A DNA stretch of 64,000 bases from Caballeronia ptereochthonis (lineage in GTDB: Bacteria; Pseudomonadota; Gammaproteobacteria; Burkholderiales; Burkholderiaceae). Positions within the stretch are counted from its first letter, which is position 1; each line of letters opens with the position of its first letter. Below, in pieces: positions 45,749 through 55,126 of this stretch. The stretch spans positions 124,001 to 188,000 of the forward strand of contig NZ_FCOB02000007.1 in the NCBI RefSeq assembly GCF_001545075.1, read 5' to 3'. Under the pieces are notes generated by a model, which was not told the DNA's origin, did not search any database, and worked only from the letters and a program-made list of their open reading frames with translations. The position numbers were made by a program, and so were the translations under genes.

Positions 45749-46780
45749 TCAGTCAAGGAGATCGGCACCTGTCGTAAGGACAATCTTTCCAAAGTGTGTG
45801 CCGGAATCGATCAACTCATGAGCGCTGCGAGCATCGGCCAGTGTAAAGGTCTTGTAGACAACAGGCTTGATCCTGCCGCTCTCGATGTGCGGCCACACCT
45901 GCCGCTCGAGTTCATTGATGATGGTCGCCTTGTCCGCGGATGTGCGTGATCGCAATGTCGAGCCCATATGCGTCAGACGTTTCGTCATCAACGGCAAGAC
46001 GTCGAGATCCTTCGCCGGCCCCTTGATCACGCCCACCTGGAGGATCCGTCCGTCCATGGCTGCGGCGTCATAGTTTCTAGCCACGTAGTCGCCGGCAATG
46101 ATGTCGAGGATCACGTCGACGCCCCTTCCATCGGTAAACCGCTTCGTTTCGGCGACGAAATCTTCCTCGCGATAATCTATCGCGAGGTCTGCGCCTAGCG
46201 CCAGGCTGGCCTCCCAATGCGCCTGCGAGCCAACTGTCGTGATGATTTTCGCAGCGCCGAATGCCTTCGCCAGCATGGTCGCCGTGGTACCGATACCTGA
46301 TGCGCCGCCATGGATCAACACCGATTCGCCGGCAACCAGCTTGCCGCGCTGGAACAGGTTCAGCCATACCGTCATGAACGTTTCGGGCATGGCCCCCGCT
46401 TCCACCAATGTCAGGCCTTTGGGGATATGCATCGTGTTGCAGGCGTGCGCGACTGCATATTCTGCGTAGCCACCGCCGGGAATCAATGCACACACCAGTT
46501 CGCCGATCCGGAACAGGGACACGTCGGCGCCAACGGCAACCACTTGACCTGCCACTTCCAGCCCCGGAATGTCCGAAGCGCCGGGGGGTGGATCATACAG
46601 TCCTTTGCGCTGGAAAACGTCTGGGCCATTCACGGCGGCCGCGTGGATGCGGATCAGAACCTGATCGGCGGCCGGCGTCGGCACCGGGCGCGTGGTCGGC
46701 ACCAGGACCTCAGGACCGCCGGGTTGTTTGATCTCAATGGCCATCATGGACGACGGCACACGATAAGTTGAAGCAGACAT
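45749..46780 (-). CDS. Zinc-type quinone oxidoreductase (PIG3-like MDR family)
   Basis: The 343-residue NADPH-dependent MDR protein has PGLEVAGQVVAVG, IHGGASGIGTTA (cofactor loop) and a PIG3-like C-terminus; structural zinc cysteines are absent. ATG at 46780 follows AGAAGGAGTGGTATCC. It is divergent from the LysR gene at 46932, which probably regulates it. Confidence 0.92.
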   Translation of the reverse strand: MSASTYRVPSSMMAIEIKQPGGPEVLVPTTRPVPTPAADQVLIRIHAAAVNGPDVFQRKGLYDPPPGASDIPGLEVAGQVVAVGADVSLFRIGELVCALIPGGGYAEYAVAHACNTMHIPKGLTLVEAGAMPETFMTVWLNLFQRGKLVAGESVLIHGGASGIGTTATMLAKAFGAAKIITTVGSQAHWEASLALGADLAIDYREEDFVAETKRFTDGRGVDVILDIIAGDYVARNYDAAAMDGRILQVGVIKGPAKDLDVLPLMTKRLTHMGSTLRSRTSADKATIINELERQVWPHIESGRIKPVVYKTFTLADARSAHELIDSGTHFGKIVLTTGADLLD

Positions 46781-46931
46781 GGATACCACTCCTTCTATGG
46801 ATGAGGCTCGATTGATTCGGGCGAGTCATTGAACGAGGAACTCTTGCGTTCAGTATAGGAATCGACATCGATGAATAAGTGCAGCATTATTCGCGTGGTG
46901 GGATGCAAATTTGCATCAGGAGGGCGGCACG

Positions 46932-47816
46932 ATGAACTGGGACGACGCGCGCGTGTTTCTCGCCGTGCAGCGCGAAAAAACGCTCCGTGGCGCGGCCAGA
47001 ACGCTCAATCTCGATCAGGCGACGGTCGGCAGACGGATTGCGGCACTCGAGCACGCCCTACGTGCAACGCTCTTCCTGCGCACCTCCGAGGGTTACGCGT
47101 TGACCGCCGCAGGCGAGGCCGCGCTGAGATCGGCGGAGAAAATGGAACACTCCGCGCACGAACTCGTCAGGCGAACTCAAGGCACGGATACACGGCTTGC
47201 AGGGGACGTCAGAGTCACCAGCACCGACTCGATCGCGCTCGAATTCCTGCTTCCCGCCATCGAACGCCTGCATGCTGCGCATCCCGACGTGCGCGTCCTG
47301 CTGGACACCTCGACGCGCATGCTGAATCTGGCGAAGCGCGAAGCGGATATCGCGGTCCGGTCAGTCAGGCCGGATAATCCCGATCTGGTCGCGAGGCGCC
47401 TGGCTCGCTGGCCCATGGCGCTCTTTGCGTCGAATGCTTATCTCGAGCAACACGGCAAGCCCGCCGCCGGCTCCGCATTCGGGGGCCATGATCTCGTCGT
47501 CTATCAGGCAAGCGGGACCGGTGATCGATCACCGACTCTTGCGGGCGAACCGATACACGCGGGGCGCATCGTATCGACCTTCAATTCCAGCCTCATGCTG
47601 CGTACCGCGGTGAAGGCGGGCCTCGGCATTGGTGAGCTTCCGATACATCTGGCTGAACACGACGGCCTCGTGCAGATATGGCCGGAACCCGCGCGTGGGG
47701 CGGTCTACGAAATCTGGCTCGTCACGCATCAAGACCTTCGCCATACCGCGCGCATCGCGGCAATGATCGATAGCATCGTCTCCACGTTCGAGGACCCCAC
47801 GACTCGCACAAAATAG
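46932..47816 (+). CDS. LysR-family transcriptional regulator
   Basis: The 294-residue protein has an N-terminal HTH (LRGAARTLNLDQATVGRRIAALE) and a LysR substrate-binding domain. ATG at 46932 follows AGGAGGGCGGCACG. The 151-bp divergent spacing to the quinone oxidoreductase gene is typical of a LysR-target pair. Confidence 0.93.
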   Translation: MNWDDARVFLAVQREKTLRGAARTLNLDQATVGRRIAALEHALRATLFLRTSEGYALTAAGEAALRSAEKMEHSAHELVRRTQGTDTRLAGDVRVTSTDSIALEFLLPAIERLHAAHPDVRVLLDTSTRMLNLAKREADIAVRSVRPDNPDLVARRLARWPMALFASNAYLEQHGKPAAGSAFGGHDLVVYQASGTGDRSPTLAGEPIHAGRIVSTFNSSLMLRTAVKAGLGIGELPIHLAEHDGLVQIWPEPARGAVYEIWLVTHQDLRHTARIAAMIDSIVSTFEDPTTRTK

Positions 47817-48267
47817 TCGCGCACGATTTAGCTGCGGCCGCTGCGTGTCGCGTGACGAATAGTTCCAGGCACGTGCCACCGGAACCGGGCATGTTGTTAC
47901 CATCGAGGCCACCTCGCGCGGCAGCAGGTAGCGCACCGCGAGACGGAGCTTTCAAACCCTCGATCCTATTGGTCCTCAATGTGTCACGAACCAGACCGCC
48001 GAGGATGAGATCGGGCGGTACGTCCTTTCAGCCAGCGATTACAGGCTTATTTCACATTGCCTTTGCGACAGATCATCGATTCGTGAACGTCAGTCATATA
48101 CGCGGAAGGCGGCTATAGCATGGCAATCATTGATCCATCGGGGGCATCACAGATGTGAATGCCGGTGCATTCAAAAAATAAACTTCATCAATACGTCCAG
48201 TCTCGCTACGCTGACTCAATCTTCTTCACTGCACGGCTCACCGCATAAAACGGTGGGTCGATTCCAG
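47817..48267. other. 451-bp intergenic stretch before the island
   Basis: No gene is supported. A minus-strand open frame (47722-47979) overlaps the LysR 3' end and has no start signal. AT content rises toward 48150-48300, where the dioxygenase promoter and operator begin. Confidence 0.45.
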
Positions 48268-48307
48268 ATTTATTTTTGTCGACAAGAATAAATCAAGCGA
48301 CTATCAT
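48268..48307 (+). promoter_or_regulatory. TGTCGACA operator 1 with promoter of dioxygenase gene 1
   Basis: A 26-bp near-perfect palindrome (48268-48293, one mismatched pair) is centred on TTGTCGACAA. Its TCGACA (48279-48284) acts as a -35 hexamer (one mismatch from TTGACA), with a 17-bp spacer and -10 TATCAT (48302-48307). The start codon lies 53 bp further on. The FCD-type GntR protein encoded at 59967 is the likely binder. Confidence 0.75.
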
Positions 48308-48360
48308 GGAAACGACCGGATATGGAAAGCCGAGATCGTCAAAAATGAGGAGACATGCTG

Positions 48361-49206
48361 ATGATCAAGATTGAAAAGCTCACCGCCTGCATTGGCGCTG
48401 AACTGTCGGGCGTCAACCTGGGCGACGCATCGCGCGATGCGTCCTTGTTTGCGGAGATCAAGGCGCTGTTGATGCAGCACCGCGTGCTCTTTTTTCGCGA
48501 CCAGAACATTTCTCGCGAGGAACATGTCGCGTTCGCGCGCAAGTTCGGCGATCTGGAAGATCATCCGGTCGCAGGAAGCGATCCGGAACATCCGGGGCTC
48601 GTGCGGATTTATCGATCCGATGCGAAAAACCCCTACGAAAACAACTTTCACACCGACGGGCTGTGGCGGCCGGAGCCTTCCATGGGCGCGGTGCTTCGCT
48701 GCATCGAGTGCCCCGAAACGGGCGGCGACACGATCTGGGTCAATATGGTCGAGGCCTATAAGCAACTGCCGGAAGACATCAAGCGTCGCATCGCGGGTCT
48801 TCGAGCAAAAAGCAGCATCGAACATTCGTTCGGTGCGGCGATGGATCCCGACGAACGCCGCAAGCTCGCTGCGCAAAATCCCGACGTGGAGCATCCCGTC
48901 GTGCGCACGCATCCGGAAACCGGCGAAAAGGTCTTGTACGTGAGCAGCTTCACGACGCACTTCGTCAACTTCCATACGCCGGACAACGTCCGTTATGGAC
49001 TCGACAAGACGCCGGGCGCCAGCCTCCTGCTCAACTATCTGCAAAGCCAGGCGCTGATTCCCGAATATCAGGTACGTTTCAGATGGAAACCCAATAGCAT
49101 CGCCGTCTGGGACAATCGCTCCACGCAGCACTACGCGGTCATGGACTACTGGCCTGCTCCGCGCAAGATGGAGCGCGCGGGCATCATCGGTGACCGGCCT
49201 TATTGA
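48361..49206 (+). CDS. TauD/TfdA-family 2-oxoglutarate-dependent dioxygenase 1
   Basis: The 281-residue Fe(II) oxygenase has the facial triad His97-x-Asp99 (NNFHTDGLW) and His257 (TQHYAV), with the 2-oxoglutarate arginine Arg268 eleven residues after the distal His. Relatives hydroxylate sulfonates, aryloxyacids or other carboxylates. The ATG at 48361 is chosen because GAGGAG is eight bases upstream; the ATG at 48355 is only two bases from it. About two-thirds identical by eye to dioxygenase 2. Confidence 0.92.
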   Translation: MIKIEKLTACIGAELSGVNLGDASRDASLFAEIKALLMQHRVLFFRDQNISREEHVAFARKFGDLEDHPVAGSDPEHPGLVRIYRSDAKNPYENNFHTDGLWRPEPSMGAVLRCIECPETGGDTIWVNMVEAYKQLPEDIKRRIAGLRAKSSIEHSFGAAMDPDERRKLAAQNPDVEHPVVRTHPETGEKVLYVSSFTTHFVNFHTPDNVRYGLDKTPGASLLLNYLQSQALIPEYQVRFRWKPNSIAVWDNRSTQHYAVMDYWPAPRKMERAGIIGDRPY

Positions 49207-49238
49207 AGCATCGCGGCGCGCTGCTTCCCGAATAGCAG

Positions 49239-49289
49239 CACGGCCAGCGTATCCGGTTCATCTATCGGATAACGCTGGCCGTGTCTTTT
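49239..49289. terminator. Bidirectional terminator between dioxygenase 1 and BKACE 1
   Basis: CACGGCCAGCG (49239-49249) and TATCCG pair with CGGATA and CGCTGGCCGTG (49266-49283), leaving one bulged base. A TCTTTT tract follows on the plus strand. It sits exactly between two convergent stops. Confidence 0.85.
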
Positions 49290-49306
49290 CTACTTCGCTC
49301 GCGGCT

Positions 49307-50365
49307 TCAGGCGGTCTTGCGCAGGAAACCCTGATTGCCACCGTTGCGATTCGGCGCGAAGCCATTGGCCTGCAAAGACTCCTCCACCGTATCGTAGAAG
49401 ACCCCAATACGCGAGATCTCGCGTGCCTGCTGCGCCGTCGCGATCTCGCGTCCGAATTCCCGCGAGATGCGTACCAGTTGCTCGATCTGCCTGACGGTAC
49501 TCATCTTCTCGGTGCGCGACTGATTCCAAAGGCAGTCCTCGGTGCCGCAGCGGACATGCAGACCCGTGGAAATGCCCCACATGTTCACGGGCAGCACGTT
49601 GCGCACGTTGCTTTCCACCGTGACCACCGCGCCATCGGGAACGGCACGGATGAAGTTGGCGAGGCTGTAGACGTTCGGCGTATCCATGCCGCCGGCTATC
49701 GCGACCCAGTTCATCACCAGCGGGCCTTTGTAGAAGCCACGTCGCATCAGGCGCTCGACCGACTCGAAACTGTTGAGGTTGTAGCACTGGAAGGCGCTCT
49801 GAATACCCTTGGCCGTCAGACGCCGAACATGCTCCTCGACCCATCCGGGCTGCGCGGGAACGGTCATCTCCTTGTAGGCATTGAACAGTGCGGGCTGCTC
49901 GCGCGACGTGCCTTTGAAGTCCGCGTCTTCGGCCTGATCCGTGACGTTCATCTGCGAAGTATTCACCGTCACTGTCACCTGATCCGGCTTCGGTTCGAGT
50001 TCGGCCAGCATGTGGCGCGTATCGTCCGACAGCCATTTGGCGGCCTGCCCTTCGTCTTCGGGCGCGAACGAAATGGAACCACCGACCTGGATGATCATAT
50101 CCGGCACTGCCTTGCGCACGCCCGCAATCAATTGATTGAACATCGACAGGCGCTTGCTGCCCTTGCCATCCAGCTCGCGCACGTGCAGATGCAGCACCGT
50201 CGCGCCTGCGTTGTAGCAGTCCACGGCTTTCTGAATCTGGTCTTCCATCGTGACCGGAATGTCTTCGGGGAAGTCACCGGGCAGCCATCCGGGCGCATAC
50301 GGCGCGGCCGTGATAATCAGCGGTTGCTGGTTCTCGGGAAAGAGATGACCGTCGAGAAAATTCAT
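49307..50365 (-). CDS. BKACE (DUF849) beta-keto acid cleavage enzyme 1
   Basis: The 352-residue TIM-barrel enzyme has the zinc pair His59-x-His61 (VLHLHVRE), GGSISFAPE, NWVAIAGGMD and a C-terminal NRNGGNQGFLRK. BKACEs cleave a beta-keto acid with acetyl-CoA to give acetoacetate and a new acyl-CoA. It is longer than the common 290-310 residues. By eye it is about 80% identical to BKACE 2 at 62551. ATG at 50365 is in the same frame as a long artefactual upstream extension. Confidence 0.92.
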   Translation of the reverse strand: MNFLDGHLFPENQQPLIITAAPYAPGWLPGDFPEDIPVTMEDQIQKAVDCYNAGATVLHLHVRELDGKGSKRLSMFNQLIAGVRKAVPDMIIQVGGSISFAPEDEGQAAKWLSDDTRHMLAELEPKPDQVTVTVNTSQMNVTDQAEDADFKGTSREQPALFNAYKEMTVPAQPGWVEEHVRRLTAKGIQSAFQCYNLNSFESVERLMRRGFYKGPLVMNWVAIAGGMDTPNVYSLANFIRAVPDGAVVTVESNVRNVLPVNMWGISTGLHVRCGTEDCLWNQSRTEKMSTVRQIEQLVRISREFGREIATAQQAREISRIGVFYDTVEESLQANGFAPNRNGGNQGFLRKTA

Positions 50366-50478
50366 GTTGATTTCCAGGTGAGAGGCAGATTTCCTTGCGG
50401 CAGGTAGACAGCGCGCGAAGGCGATGATTGTGTCCGCTGTCGCGAGCGGACGCGGACAATGCGGTACAGCGCGTGACG

Positions 50479-51057
50479 CTACCGCGACTTGGCGAGTTCG
50501 CTGATGAATGTCTCGGCCAGCGGCCATTCGCCAAAACCCGACGCCGGATTCAGATGACCGACATCGCCGAGTTCGACGAAGCGGCTTCCCCACGCGCGAG
50601 CAAATTCGCGAGCGCGCGCAAGACGCGTCAAAGGGTCATTACTGCTGGCCGCGACGATGCTCGGAAATGGCAAGGCGCTACGCGGAATCGGTAACCATCC
50701 GTGCTGGTTCAGTGCGTCGATCGTCGGATAGCCGGGCGGCATCGGCGTTTCGAGATCCGCCGGCGCCGCAAGCAGTGCACCGTGAATCGCACGCGAGGCA
50801 TAGCGGCTCGCCCAATGCGCGAGCATCATCACGCCCGCACTGTGCGCAACGACGACGACCGGACCTTCGATCGAACCCAGTGCGCGCTCGATCGCATCGA
50901 CGCGTGCAGCGCAACTGAGCTTGTCATGCTCGAGCGGCGCGACGCTTTGCACGCGCGGCAGCTTCTGCGCGAGCAGAGTCTGCCAATGGTCGGCCACGTG
51001 TTCACGCAAGCCCGGAATAATGAGCACTGTCGCGGATGTAATGTTTGAATTGGACAT
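50479..51057 (-). CDS. Small alpha/beta hydrolase (RBBP9/YdeN type)
   Basis: The 192-residue serine hydrolase has the nucleophile in VVAHSAGVMM, Asp in the SSNDPLT strand and His in DVGHLNPASGFGEW; the last motif is typical of RBBP9-like proteins. It lies upstream of BKACE 1 on the same strand (113 bp) and may be co-transcribed. It could hydrolyse an ester or thioester in the pathway. Start at 51057 is preferred, although its ribosome site is weak. Confidence 0.88.
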   Translation of the reverse strand: MSNSNITSATVLIIPGLREHVADHWQTLLAQKLPRVQSVAPLEHDKLSCAARVDAIERALGSIEGPVVVVAHSAGVMMLAHWASRYASRAIHGALLAAPADLETPMPPGYPTIDALNQHGWLPIPRSALPFPSIVAASSNDPLTRLARAREFARAWGSRFVELGDVGHLNPASGFGEWPLAETFISELAKSR

Positions 51058-51235
51058 GTTTCGGTGATTGGAGGGTGAAAGCGAAAACCGCACAGCGTCT
51101 TTCATGCACGCGCGGATCTCATGTAGTCGATTCGGATAACCATTTTTTTTCGAAGTTTGAAATCAGCGGGTTTTCGACGCTTGACAATGCATGACACGGG
51201 GTTATCCTCTAACGACAACCTCTCGCCTCCTTCCG

Positions 51236-52306
51236 ATGTCCTCACTCGTTCGCGCCGCATGCCTCACTCATTACAGTGAGGTCGCTCGTGCGTCAGCACT
51301 CGATCCCGTGCGTATGCTTCTCGATGCGGGACTCGATCCTTCCGTGCTCGACAATCCGGATCTCAAGATTCCTGTGGAGCGTGGCGGGCAATTGCTGCAG
51401 GCTTCCGCCGCCGTGTCGGGAAACGAAAGTTTCGGGCTGTGCATGGCCGAGTCGCGCCGGCTGTCCAATCTCGGCGCTGTGGGGCTGCTCATTCGGGATC
51501 AGGCCACGCTTCGCGATTCGCTCGGCATACTGATGCGCTATCAGCCCGTGCTCAACGATGCGCTATCGCTGACTATCGAGGAATGCGGCGGGCTCGTCAT
51601 CATTCGCGAGGCGGTCAGGGCCGGCAACGCGCATCAGTCCACGCGCCAGAGAATCGAACTGGCGCTCGGCGTCATGGTGAGTCTCATTCGTCAGCTCATC
51701 CGCCCCGACTGGCGCCCGCGGCAGGTCTGCTTAGAGCACGCGGCGCCACGCGAGCTCAGTACGCATCTGCGATTCTTCGGCCCTTGTGTCGAGTTCGATC
51801 GTGATTTCAACGGCATCGTCTGCGCAAAGACCGATCTCGATGCGCGCAATCCTTCAGCCGACATCGCCATGACGCGCTATGCGCAACAACTGCTCGACGC
51901 ATCGCTCGTCACGCAACACGCGACGACACTCGAGGCCGTGCAGCGAGCCATCCTGCAACTCTTGCCCAGCGGCCGTTGCAGCATCGAACAGGTCGCCGAA
52001 CACATGGGCATGGTCTGTCGAACCGTGCAGCGCCGTCTCGCCGAAGAGGGACATAGCTTCTCGTCCATCCTCAACGAGGTTCGCAAGGAGCTCACGACAA
52101 GACATGTCATCGAAGGCGATCGCCCCCTGATCGACGTCGCGGCCCTGTTCGGCTTTTCTTCGCCGAGCGCCTTTTCGCGCTGGTATCACGCACAATTCGG
52201 TTGCAGCCCCAGGGAAAGCCGCGCACGGCGCGACGCCATGCATCGGCAGACGACGCAAGACTCGCGTCGTCTGCCGGAGCACCGGCTCGTCACGCGATCC
52301 GGGTAG
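51236..52306 (+). CDS. AraC-family regulator 1 (OruR/ArgR-like, PF12625 N-domain)
   Basis: The 356-residue protein has an Arabinose_bd N-domain (about 20-200) and a C-terminal AraC HTH (about 235-335; DVAALFGFSSPSAFSRWYHAQFG). It is divergent from the alpha/beta hydrolase and BKACE 1 genes, which it may control. Start ATG 51236 (MSSLVRAACLTHYSEVA) matches the paralogue at 58751 (MAIFVRSASLIKYSDIA). Confidence 0.92.
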   Translation: MSSLVRAACLTHYSEVARASALDPVRMLLDAGLDPSVLDNPDLKIPVERGGQLLQASAAVSGNESFGLCMAESRRLSNLGAVGLLIRDQATLRDSLGILMRYQPVLNDALSLTIEECGGLVIIREAVRAGNAHQSTRQRIELALGVMVSLIRQLIRPDWRPRQVCLEHAAPRELSTHLRFFGPCVEFDRDFNGIVCAKTDLDARNPSADIAMTRYAQQLLDASLVTQHATTLEAVQRAILQLLPSGRCSIEQVAEHMGMVCRTVQRRLAEEGHSFSSILNEVRKELTTRHVIEGDRPLIDVAALFGFSSPSAFSRWYHAQFGCSPRESRARRDAMHRQTTQDSRRLPEHRLVTRSG

Positions 52307-52336
52307 ACCCTGCACGGATCGCGCCCGTCTTCGTCG

Positions 52337-53308
52337 TCACGGCACGAGCACCGTGGAGCCCACCGTCTTGCGCGATTCGAGCGCGCGATGCGCGTCGGCG
52401 GCTTCATCGAGCGCGAACATCTGTCCGGGCTCGCTTTTGATTTTCCCGGCCAGCACGAGATCGAAAAGCTCGCGAGCCATCGACAGCATGTGTGAGCGCG
52501 GCGTCGCGTAATGCACCATCGCAGGCCGCGTCACCCAGAGCGATCCCTTGCGAGCCAGTACGCGCGTGTCGATCTGCACGGGACCGGACGATGTACCGTT
52601 GCTCACCAACGTTCCGCGCACCTGCAAGCTGTCCAGCGACGCGTCGAGCGTGTCCTTGCCCACCGAGTCGAAAACCACTTCGACGCCCTTGCCATTAGTG
52701 AGCTCACGCACGCGTTCGGCGATGTTTTCCCGCGAAGTCACGATGGTGTGCGTGCAGCCATTCGCCTTTGCCACTTCGGCCTTCGCATCGGAGCTGACCG
52801 TGCCGATCATCGTGACGCCCAACGCGCGCGCCCACTGGCATGCGATAAGACCGACGCCGCCCGCCGCAGCGTGATACAGGATGGTCTCGTGGCCCTTGAG
52901 CGGATACACCTGACGAAACAGGTACTGCGCGGTCATGCCCTTCATGATCAGCGTCGCGGCCGTTTTGTCGCTGATGCCATCGGGCAAGGGAATGAGCACA
53001 TCCGCGGGCATCACTCGGACGTCCGAGTAGGCGCCCTGCGGACCCAGCAGATAGCCGACGCGGTCGCCTACCTTGATGTCATCGACGCCTTCGCCGATGG
53101 CTTCGACCACCCCTACGGCATCGGAGCCGAGGCCATTGGGCAACGCCAGCGGATACTGCCCCGTGCGAAAATAGATGTCGATGAAATTGACCGCCACGAA
53201 TGTATGACGCACACGCGCCTCGCCAGGGCCGGGTTCGCCGACCGCAACGGTTTCGAGACGGAGGACCTCGGGGCCACCGATTTCATCAAAGCGAATCGCT
53301 TTTGCCAT
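52337..53308 (-). CDS. NADPH:quinone oxidoreductase (MDR family)
   Basis: The 323-residue protein has YFRTGQYPL (QOR signature), GLGSDAVGVVEAIG and the cofactor loop YHAAAGGVGLIACQWA. It lacks catalytic zinc ligands. ATG at 53308 follows AAGGAAAGTTGAAC. It may reduce an enone or quinone in the island pathway. Same strand as the porin, 88 bp downstream of it. Confidence 0.93.
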   Translation of the reverse strand: MAKAIRFDEIGGPEVLRLETVAVGEPGPGEARVRHTFVAVNFIDIYFRTGQYPLALPNGLGSDAVGVVEAIGEGVDDIKVGDRVGYLLGPQGAYSDVRVMPADVLIPLPDGISDKTAATLIMKGMTAQYLFRQVYPLKGHETILYHAAAGGVGLIACQWARALGVTMIGTVSSDAKAEVAKANGCTHTIVTSRENIAERVRELTNGKGVEVVFDSVGKDTLDASLDSLQVRGTLVSNGTSSGPVQIDTRVLARKGSLWVTRPAMVHYATPRSHMLSMARELFDLVLAGKIKSEPGQMFALDEAADAHRALESRKTVGSTVLVP

Positions 53309-53396
53309 GTTCAACTTTCCTTGGTGAAGGATCGACTATTCGCGCGGCTCATTGCGCCGCGCTTTCGGGACATCGCGAGATCATGTCGGCATCGCA

Positions 53397-54518
53397 TCAG
53401 AACATCTGGCGAATCCCGACTTCAAAGCCCATCTGATTCGAGCCGCCGAACGGAGCGGCGGGAACGGCGGTGCCCGCCGATACCGAGTAAATCGCGCCTT
53501 TTCCATGATTTTTCATATACCCCGCGACGCCATACACAGATGTGCGCTTGCTCAGGAAGTAGTTCGCCCTGACCATGCCGAGCGTGCCATCGGCGTCGTC
53601 GGCGGCATTGCCGATATGCGAAAGCTGGGCGTCGAACTGCCATGCGCCATAGAGAACGGATGCGCCGAGATATTCGACATCCGTCTTGACCGAGCGCACG
53701 TCGCCGTGCAGAAGACGATGTATCCAGCCCATGCCCAGGCGCACCAGTCCGACGGTGAGATGACCATTCACCTGATAGCGGCGGTCGGTATCGCCGGAGT
53801 TGGTGAACGCGACACCGGGCGCGCCGGGCACGACCGTATCCGGCGCGGAACCTTGCCCGCCTCTCAGCTCCTCGAAGGACGTCGCGACGCCCCAGTTGCT
53901 CGCGTCGTACTTGATCATGGCGGACAAGCCGCGGCAGGCCACGAAGTCGCCTGCAACCTGACCGCCGCAATTGCCGGCCGTCGATGTATCCCGGCCGAAC
54001 GAATATGTTGCGCCGACGGTGAATCCATAGAACGTGCCCATATAGGCGACGGCGTTATCGAATCGGTCGGCCAGCAACGCGCTATCGAGCGAACCCAGAC
54101 TGCCGATGCCGGCGGGACCGACGATGTTCGCATCGGTCATCGCCCATGTCTGCATGCTGTACTGACGCCCGAAGGTAAGCTGTCCCCAGCCGTTCTTCAG
54201 GCCGACATAGGCCTGACGCCCGAATAGGCGGCCGGCCTGCTGCAGCGCGCCGTTCGAGAGGGAGAAGCCATTTTCCAGCGTGAAAATCGCTTTCAGTCCT
54301 CCGCCCAGATCTTCCGATCCCTTCAGGCCCCATCGCGAAGGCAAGTCTCCGCCGCCGATCACCGGCATGCGCGCAACCGATCCGCCGCTCGGGGTCGCGT
54401 GCGTCAGGTATTCGACGCCTGTATCGACGATTCCGTATAGCGTGACCGAACTTTGTGCGAATGCGGGCGCACACGCCAATGGTGTCATCAAAGAAATCGC
54501 AAGTCGTACTTTCCTCAT
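53397..54518 (-). CDS. Burkholderia-type outer-membrane porin
   Basis: The 373-residue precursor has a Sec signal (MRKVRLAISLMTPLACAPAFA) followed by QSSVTLYGIVDTGVEY, SRWGLKGSEDLGGGLKA and terminal GFEVGIRQMF (C-terminal Phe, as needed for outer-membrane assembly). The ATG at 54518 follows CGGAGACGAA. It is the first gene of a minus-strand unit with the quinone oxidoreductase and has a TGTCGACA operator at its promoter. Confidence 0.95.
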   Translation of the reverse strand: MRKVRLAISLMTPLACAPAFAQSSVTLYGIVDTGVEYLTHATPSGGSVARMPVIGGGDLPSRWGLKGSEDLGGGLKAIFTLENGFSLSNGALQQAGRLFGRQAYVGLKNGWGQLTFGRQYSMQTWAMTDANIVGPAGIGSLGSLDSALLADRFDNAVAYMGTFYGFTVGATYSFGRDTSTAGNCGGQVAGDFVACRGLSAMIKYDASNWGVATSFEELRGGQGSAPDTVVPGAPGVAFTNSGDTDRRYQVNGHLTVGLVRLGMGWIHRLLHGDVRSVKTDVEYLGASVLYGAWQFDAQLSHIGNAADDADGTLGMVRANYFLSKRTSVYGVAGYMKNHGKGAIYSVSAGTAVPAAPFGGSNQMGFEVGIRQMF

Positions 54519-54655
54519 TTCGTCTCCGCGTTGTTTATTCTGCATACCGAATCTTTGATCATGCGGCCGGTCTACTGTCCGATCACGGTTTCCACGCATG
54601 ACGTCGGCGGCATCAAGAATCGACGAGCGAAAACATGCAGCATCGCGCTGGACTC

Positions 54656-54691
54656 AGTTTAACAGCTAGACATATTCATGTCGACATAAAT
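54656..54691 (-). promoter_or_regulatory. TGTCGACA operator 2 with porin promoter
   Basis: The operator core is ATTCATGTC/GACATAAAT (54674-54691), an 18-bp near-palindrome. On the minus strand TCGACA (54684-54679) is the -35, a 17-bp spacer follows, and TAAACT (54661-54656) is the -10. The porin start is about 138 bp further down. The same arm ATTCATGTC recurs in operator 4. Confidence 0.75.
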
Positions 54692-55126
54692 TACTGAAAA
54701 CTCGTGGATTCGCAGCCGCTCGAACACCGTGCCGATACGCTGCGCCCCGCCGACGCACATGTAGTTGATCACCTATGGGTCGACACCCGAACGGCCCTTT
54801 CTCGCCCAACAGGGAACCGCCTGATCGTTTGAAATCCGCGTTGCCACCGAATGAAGCGATCGTCCGAGCCAGTCTAGATTTGTCCCGGACCGTCGACTTG
54901 ACGAATCGAGCCACAGACTTGGCATTTGCTGACACTCCGGGTAAACGCCGAAGCGCCGCCGGCTGTCATGCCCCCGATGCCAAACCGTGACGCGATCAGT
55001 CAAGCGCCCGAATCGTGTCGTCAAGACAATCAAGCCCGTAACGAATTCACCGACGCGCGAGCAGTCCGCATCGTTCGATGCATCCCCGACGCGTCGCGAC
55101 CTCATGAATTAAAGGAAAGCGCAACC
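54692..55126. other. 435-bp intergenic stretch between the porin promoter and dioxygenase 2
   Basis: No intact gene. The minus strand near 54712-54771 reads VINYMCVGGAQRIGTVFERL, faintly like a thiolase active-site C-terminus (MCxGGGQG), possibly a relic. The promoter for dioxygenase 2 should be in the right half, but I cannot place it. Confidence 0.4.

Noticed and set aside
47722-47979. 85-codon minus-strand frame overlapping the LysR 3' end
   Set aside because: No start signal or domain; most likely a shadow plus read-through into intergenic DNA.
49190-50407. Long plus-strand frame opposite BKACE 1 (and similar mirrors at 20608-21750, 24124-25239, 40114-41220, 55205-56305)
   Set aside because: All are shadows of well-supported genes and contain no recognisable motif or ribosome site.
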